From CAZXFG01 sp964640515 (GTDB taxonomy: Bacteria > Patescibacteriota > Patescibacteriia > Magasanikbacterales > GWA2-37-8): a DNA stretch of 9,589 nucleotides. The stretch is taken from NCBI GenBank assembly GCA_964640515.1, contig CAZXFG010000031.1, positions 1-9,589 on the forward strand, written 5' to 3'. The translations under genes and the position numbers were made by a program. A model generated the notes under the pieces. It was not told where the DNA came from and did no database searches. It saw nothing but the letters and a program-made list of their open reading frames with translations. Position 1 is the stretch's first letter, and each line of letters starts with the position of its first letter. Positions 7,116 through 9,589 of this stretch are shown here, piece by piece.

Positions 7116-7145
7116 TTTATAACTCATTTAGTGTTTTTCACACAA
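7116..7145 (-). promoter_or_regulatory. Possible hybrid promoter created at the IS left junction
   Basis: On the minus strand TTGTGT (7140-7145, inside the IS) lies 18 bases from TATAAA (7116-7121). The -10 hexamer straddles the junction: two bases come from the IS and four from the target side. The predicted start, near 7105, is about 16 bases before the ATG at 7088. This would replace the displaced promoter; the -35 match is only moderate. Confidence 0.35.
7117..7130. repeat. IS left end: TTA target duplication plus left terminal inverted repeat
   Basis: TTA (7117-7119) is followed by T and then AACTCATTTA (7121-7130), the perfect complement of the right end. The inverted repeat contains, on the minus strand, an ATG that opens a frame into the surface protein. 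The same ATG occurs at the other IS end, so it belongs to the element and not to the native gene. Confidence 0.8.
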
Positions 7146-7152
7146 AAGTGCT

Positions 7153-7195
7153 AAAATTAGCATATAAAGCCGGCACGACTTTTACCGCTAATTTT
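7153..7195. other. Subterminal inverted repeat upstream of the transposase
   Basis: AAAATTAGC (7153-7161) and GCTAATTTT (7187-7195) form a 9-bp inverted repeat with a 25-base loop, placed just before the transposase ATG. It could sequester the start region in transcripts entering from outside, a known way of limiting transposase expression, or bind transposase. A TATAAA at 7163-7168 in the loop is a possible -10 box but has no convincing -35. Confidence 0.45.
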
Positions 7196-7207
7196 TAACA
7201 CTTGTCT

Positions 7208-8091
7208 ATGAAAAAGGAGAATTATCCACAGGGTAACAGATGGAATAAACTGCCAATCAAAGTGAGTCAGAAAGATTTTAATCGGTACATTGGCCCATTT
7301 CTGTCTTCCGGCAAACGAGGGCCGGATACCAAGATCAGTAGGTACAAAATTTTCAATTACATTCTGTATGTTTTGCATACTGGTGTCCAGTGGAACCAAC
7401 TGATAACTACGAGAAAAGAAATATCTTGGTCGGGAATTTACTACCATCACAATCGTTGGAGCAAGGATGGCAGTTATAAGAATCTGTTTGAAACATCGGT
7501 AATGTTTTTACAGAACAAAAATATGCTGGATACTTCCATCCTCCACGGCGACGGTTCCAACACCGTGGCAAAAAAAGGGGTGAAGGAATCGGCTACAGTG
7601 GACACAAACATCAGAAAGGTTTAAAAGAGCTGGCCATAGCGGATAACAATGGATTTATTGTTGCTCCAATAGTGGTCAGACCTGTTAAAGTACATGATAC
7701 AAATTTGTTACCGGAAGCCTTAGAAAATTTATCTGATATGGTGTGGCTTAATGGAATAGATTTGTCCATGTCATACCTTACGCTTGATTCTGGATTTGAT
7801 TCAGAATACAACGAACGAGTGATTGGAATGTATCAGATTGAACCGGTGATTAAACCAAACCCGCGAGGAACAAAAAACTGGAAAAAATTACTGGCTATGC
7901 AGGAGGATTTCAAACAAAATATTTACAAAGAGCGGTACAAAATTGAAAGAGTGTTTGCCTGGGCTGATACTTACAGGAAACTAGTTATCCGTTACGAAAC
8001 CCTGGAATGCACCCACAACGGTTTTAGATATCTTGCTTATTCTATGATTAATCTGCGAGTGTTTTTTAAAGGGAATGTGGGGAAACCTTAA
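7208..8091 (+). CDS. IS5-family DDE transposase, two frames joined by -1 frameshift
   Basis: Frame 1 runs from ATG 7208 (stop at 7622-7624) and carries the N-terminal IS5 domain: FNRYIGPFLSSGKRGP, then YVLHTGVQWNQL and WSKDGSYKNLF. It reaches the first catalytic Asp in LHGDGSNT (D115). Frame 2 continues the protein as RGEGIGYSGHKHQKG and ends at the TAA at 8089-8091. A -1 shift on the A7 tract (7570-7576) joins them into one 294-residue protein with D115, D194 (LTLDSGFDS) and E247 (YKIERVFAW), the full DDE set. Both halves are free of other damage, so this looks like programmed frameshifting rather than decay. Without the shift frame 1 gives a short N-terminal product that could act as an inhibitor. 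A TTG at 7202 is an alternative start; no Shine-Dalgarno precedes either. Confidence 0.88.
7543..7580 (+). promoter_or_regulatory. Candidate frameshift/slippage signal: hairpin then A7G4
   Basis: CCACGG (7543-7548) pairs with CCGTGG (7563-7568), ending one base before seven A residues (7570-7576) and GGGG. An alternative stem, ACGGT/ACCGT (7551-7555 with 7562-7566), competes. In the zero frame the tract reads GCA AAA AAA GGG, the X XXY YYZ arrangement (A AAA AAA) for -1 tandem slippage, and -1 is exactly the shift needed. An RNA hairpin directly upstream of an A run is also the arrangement described for transcriptional slippage in an IS630 transposase. Confidence 0.65.
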
Positions 8092-8102
8092 ATGAGTTCT
8101 TA
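8089..8102. repeat. IS right end: right terminal inverted repeat plus TTA target duplication
   Basis: TAAATGAGTT (8089-8098) mirrors the left end; the outermost base pair (8099 versus 7120) is mismatched. TTA (8100-8102) repeats the left flank. The TAA of the transposase is the first three bases of this repeat. Confidence 0.8.
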
Positions 8103-8113
8103 CTAACAATAGT

Positions 8114-8142
8114 ATTATACAAAAAAGTCCAAAAAAGAGCAA
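8114..8142 (-). promoter_or_regulatory. Displaced promoter of the minus-strand operon
   Basis: On the minus strand TTGCTC (8137-8142), 17 bases and a perfect TATAAT (8114-8119) predict a start near 8107. With the IS and one TTA removed, this start would lie only about 36 bases before the surface-protein ATG at 7088, a normal leader. In the present sequence the IS separates them by nearly a kilobase. It is arranged back to back with the tsaE promoter. Confidence 0.55.
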
Positions 8143-8154
8143 TGACCTTGCTAT

Positions 8155-8183
8155 TTGACTTTTCAATCAAAAAACCTTAAAAT
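8155..8183 (+). promoter_or_regulatory. tsaE promoter, nearly leaderless
   Basis: TTGACT (8155-8160), exactly 17 bases, and TAAAAT (8178-8183) predict a start near 8190, only about 9 bases before the tsaE ATG. No Shine-Dalgarno fits in such a leader, so initiation is probably leaderless or SD-independent. Confidence 0.6.
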
Positions 8184-8198
8184 TAAAACAAATATTAT

Positions 8199-8621
8199 AT
8201 GGAAAAAGTTACTTCATCAGAAAAACAAACCAAAAAACTGGGCGAAGAAATAGCCAGCCGACTGCGGGGCGGAGATATTTTATGTTTGTCCGGAGAATTA
8301 GGCGCCGGCAAAACCACTTTGGTCAAAGGTCTGGCTCTCGGGTTGGGAATAAAAAAAGAAATCACCAGCCCGACTTTCGCCCTGCTCAATATTTATGAGG
8401 TAAAAAAAGGCGATATTAAACGACTGATACATATTGACACTTACCGCCTGAAAAATGAAGAAGAATTATTGGATATTGGAGCCGAAGATTATTTGGGGGC
8501 GGACGGAACAGTCTGCGTGGTAGAATGGCCGGAAAAAATTGAAGGATTATTAAAAAATAAAAAAATCAAAACCATTAGACTGGAACACTCACCAGGGGGA
8601 AGAAAAATTATATTGAACTGA
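8199..8621 (+). CDS. tsaE: tRNA threonylcarbamoyladenosine biosynthesis ATPase TsaE
   Basis: 140 residues, a normal TsaE length. TsaE is the P-loop ATPase that works with TsaB, TsaD and TsaC to make N6-threonylcarbamoyl-adenosine at position 37 of ANN-decoding tRNAs in the cytoplasm. The Walker A motif GELGAGKTT (32-40) has the conserved Glu directly after the first Gly. SPTF (57-60), HIDTYRL (78-84) with the metal-site Asp80, and VVEWPEKI (107-114) with Glu109 are all in the expected order. The gene is transcribed rightward, divergent from the seven-gene operon, from a clear promoter. It ends four bases before a strong structured terminator. Other t6A genes are not in the window. Confidence 0.96.
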   Translation: MEKVTSSEKQTKKLGEEIASRLRGGDILCLSGELGAGKTTLVKGLALGLGIKKEITSPTFALLNIYEVKKGDIKRLIHIDTYRLKNEEELLDIGAEDYLGADGTVCVVEWPEKIEGLLKNKKIKTIRLEHSPGGRKIILN

Positions 8622-8748
8622 CAGGGCCAGAGGAATATGTCTTTCGCAAACAGTGTCGCCCCGGCTTCGGCCGGGACGCACTTCAGATCTCGTCCGCCGC
8701 GAGGCGGACTCCGATATGTTGCTCAAAACATATTCCTCTGGCCTTTTT
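8622..8748 (+). terminator. Branched structured element acting as terminator after tsaE
   Basis: A perfect 16-bp outer stem pairs 8625-8640 with 8728-8743 and is followed by TTTTT (8744-8748). The 87-base interior holds two further hairpins. Hairpin 1 (8652-8682) has CCCGGC/GCCGGG closed by a TTCG tetraloop, extended by AGTG/CACT. Hairpin 2 (8687-8715) has GTCCGCC/GGCGGAC closed by a GCGA tetraloop. The result is a three-way-junction fold far more elaborate than a normal intrinsic terminator. T residues follow the stem only on the plus strand, so termination should serve tsaE; in the minus direction only A residues precede it. It may be a dispersed repeat or structured RNA inserted between convergent genes. 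Confidence 0.8.
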
Positions 8749-8750
8749 CG

Positions 8751-9589
8751 TCAATCCAAATAAATTTTCATAGTTCGCGCCACCATTTCCTCAAAACTCC
8801 GCTCCTGGCGAACTTTTTCTCGCAAAGCCACGCCCATTCTTTGTGCTTGTTCATCATTAGACAACATTTCATTTATCGCTTCGGCTAATTTATTCGGATC
8901 TTCCGGCGGCACTAACCGACCGGTTTTTTTATCTTCTATCATCTCCCCCGCTCCTCCCACATCAGTCGCCACCACCGGCACGCCGGCCAAACCAGCTTCC
9001 AAAATCACATAAGGAAATCCTTCTTTGCGCGAAGGCAATACAAACAAGTCAAAGGCGGTAAAATAGCGGTAAGCGTCAACAACCTGTCCGGGCAAAAACA
9101 CCCTGCTCCCCAAACCCAAATCTTTAATCATTTTATATAATTCGTCTTTTTCCGGACCAACGCCAACCAAAACTAATTTAACTTCCGGGGAAATATTTTT
9201 CATGGCCATGAGCAAGACATCTAGACCCTTGGTCGCGTAAAATCCGGCCACCACCCCGATGATCTTTCCCGACGCGGGCAGATCCAAATTTTTTCTGGCT
9301 TCTTCTCCGGAATATAACTCCCGCTCCAATTTAACGCCGTGTGAAATTTTTACCAATTTATCTTTTTTAATGCCCAATTCTTCCCGGGAAACAGTCAACT
9401 CTTTTCCCGACAAAACAATTATTTTATCTTTCCAGGCGGCGGAAAATTTTTCCGCCCAAAAATATATGGCTTTGGTTAGAAACGATACCGGCTCCAAAAA
9501 TGCCCAACCATGCGCGGTATAGATAATTTTCGGCCGTTGTTTTTTGACTAATAAAAATTTAGCCAGAGCGCCTATTACCCCGGCTTTAC
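8751..9589 (-). CDS. GT4-type glycosyltransferase, 5' end beyond the window
   Basis: 278 residues are visible and the frame is open to the right edge, so the start lies outside. This is the GT-B fold, family-4 type: retaining transfer of a sugar from a nucleotide-sugar to a lipid-linked or glycan acceptor at the inner face of the membrane. Near the edge KAGVIG and IIYTAHGWAFLEP match the end of the N-terminal domain. Then follow a donor-domain start IIGVVAGFYATKGLDVLLMA, LVLVGVGPE, and the E-x7-E motif EGFPYVILE (codons at 8997-9023), with GVPVVATDVGGAGEMI after it. A TTG at 9497 is not a likely start because conserved sequence continues upstream of it. It probably belongs to a cell-envelope polysaccharide cluster to the right; acceptor and sugar cannot be told. 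Its stop lies 2 bases from the T run of the tsaE terminator. Confidence 0.93.
   Translation of the reverse strand, partial: KAGVIGALAKFLLVKKQRPKIIYTAHGWAFLEPVSFLTKAIYFWAEKFSAAWKDKIIVLSGKELTVSREELGIKKDKLVKISHGVKLERELYSGEEARKNLDLPASGKIIGVVAGFYATKGLDVLLMAMKNISPEVKLVLVGVGPEKDELYKMIKDLGLGSRVFLPGQVVDAYRYFTAFDLFVLPSRKEGFPYVILEAGLAGVPVVATDVGGAGEMIEDKKTGRLVPPEDPNKLAEAINEMLSNDEQAQRMGVALREKVRQERSFEEMVARTMKIYLD

Larger units (their letters stand above)
7120..8099 (+). mobile_element. IS5-family insertion sequence, about 980 bp, apparently complete
   Basis: The element encodes a DDE transposase in two overlapping frames and has 10-bp perfect terminal inverted repeats, AACTCATTTA (7121-7130) and TAAATGAGTT (8089-8098), with weaker similarity further inward. 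If the element is taken one base wider at each end, TTA flanks it on both sides (7117-7119 and 8100-8102) as a 3-bp target duplication. A TNA-type duplication and a two-frame transposase fit the IS1031/IS427 side of the IS5 family. The transposase stop codon overlaps the right repeat. All parts look intact, so it may be active or recent. It lies in the 5' region of the minus-strand operon, between the best operon promoter and the first gene. Confidence 0.9.

Noticed and set aside
7089..7127. ATG at 7127 as native start of the surface protein
   Set aside because: This ATG lies in the terminal inverted repeat of the IS and is present at both ends of the element, so it came with the insertion.
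7208..8091. Transposase as a dead pseudogene
   Set aside because: The only disruption is a -1 shift at an ideal A7 slippery tract; both frames are otherwise intact and the inverted repeats and target duplication are preserved.
8637..8888. Plus-strand open frame of 83 residues
   Set aside because: It runs through the structured element and then antisense to the glycosyltransferase; its composition follows the hairpin sequence and it has no coding signal.
9495..9497. TTG at 9497 as the start of the glycosyltransferase
   Set aside because: Conserved GT4 sequence (KAGVIG, IIYTAHGWAF) continues upstream in the same frame to the window edge.

Overview
The window looks like a piece of a Candidate Phyla Radiation (Patescibacteria, probably Parcubacteria-like) chromosome. 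This is inferred from several signs together: very tight gene packing, almost no Shine-Dalgarno sequences, a divergent Lgt, a TIGR00730/LOG-type protein, GatC and GatA, and a large single-anchor surface protein with a proline/glycine hinge and repeated beta-type domains. No marker gene allows a firm assignment. TGA is used as an ordinary stop, which argues against the recoded Gracilibacteria/SR1 lineages.

Minus-strand block, about 1-7120. Reading from right to left, seven genes are packed with gaps of 1-7 bases or a 4-base ATGA overlap: surface protein (5034-7088), gatC, a 144-residue unknown, gatA, a 156-residue unknown, a double-domain LOG-type protein, and lgt. A tRNA-Ser(GGA) with an encoded CCA end follows at 50-137, with its own strong promoter buried in the 3' end of lgt. 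Another near-consensus promoter at 2-30 drives something beyond the left edge. The themes are aminoacyl-tRNA amidation (gatC, gatA), lipoprotein maturation (lgt), nucleotide metabolism (LOG) and cell-surface structure.

Insertion sequence, 7120-8099. A complete IS5-family element of about 980 bp has 10-bp perfect terminal inverted repeats and a TTA target duplication. Its transposase is split over two frames. The two halves meet at an A7 tract preceded by a GC-rich hairpin, which looks like a programmed frameshift or transcriptional slippage site. The element sits between the best candidate promoter of the seven-gene block (8114-8142) and its first gene. The operon must therefore now be read through the IS, or from a new promoter that the IS end appears to create at the junction.

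Right part, 8100-9589. A short divergent promoter region (99 bases) leads into tsaE (tRNA t6A synthesis ATPase), whose promoter leaves an almost leaderless mRNA. After tsaE comes a 124-nt structured element: a perfect 16-bp outer stem enclosing two hairpins with UUCG and GCGA tetraloops, followed by a T tract. It acts at least as a terminator and may be a dispersed repeat. A convergent GT4-type glycosyltransferase runs off the right edge.
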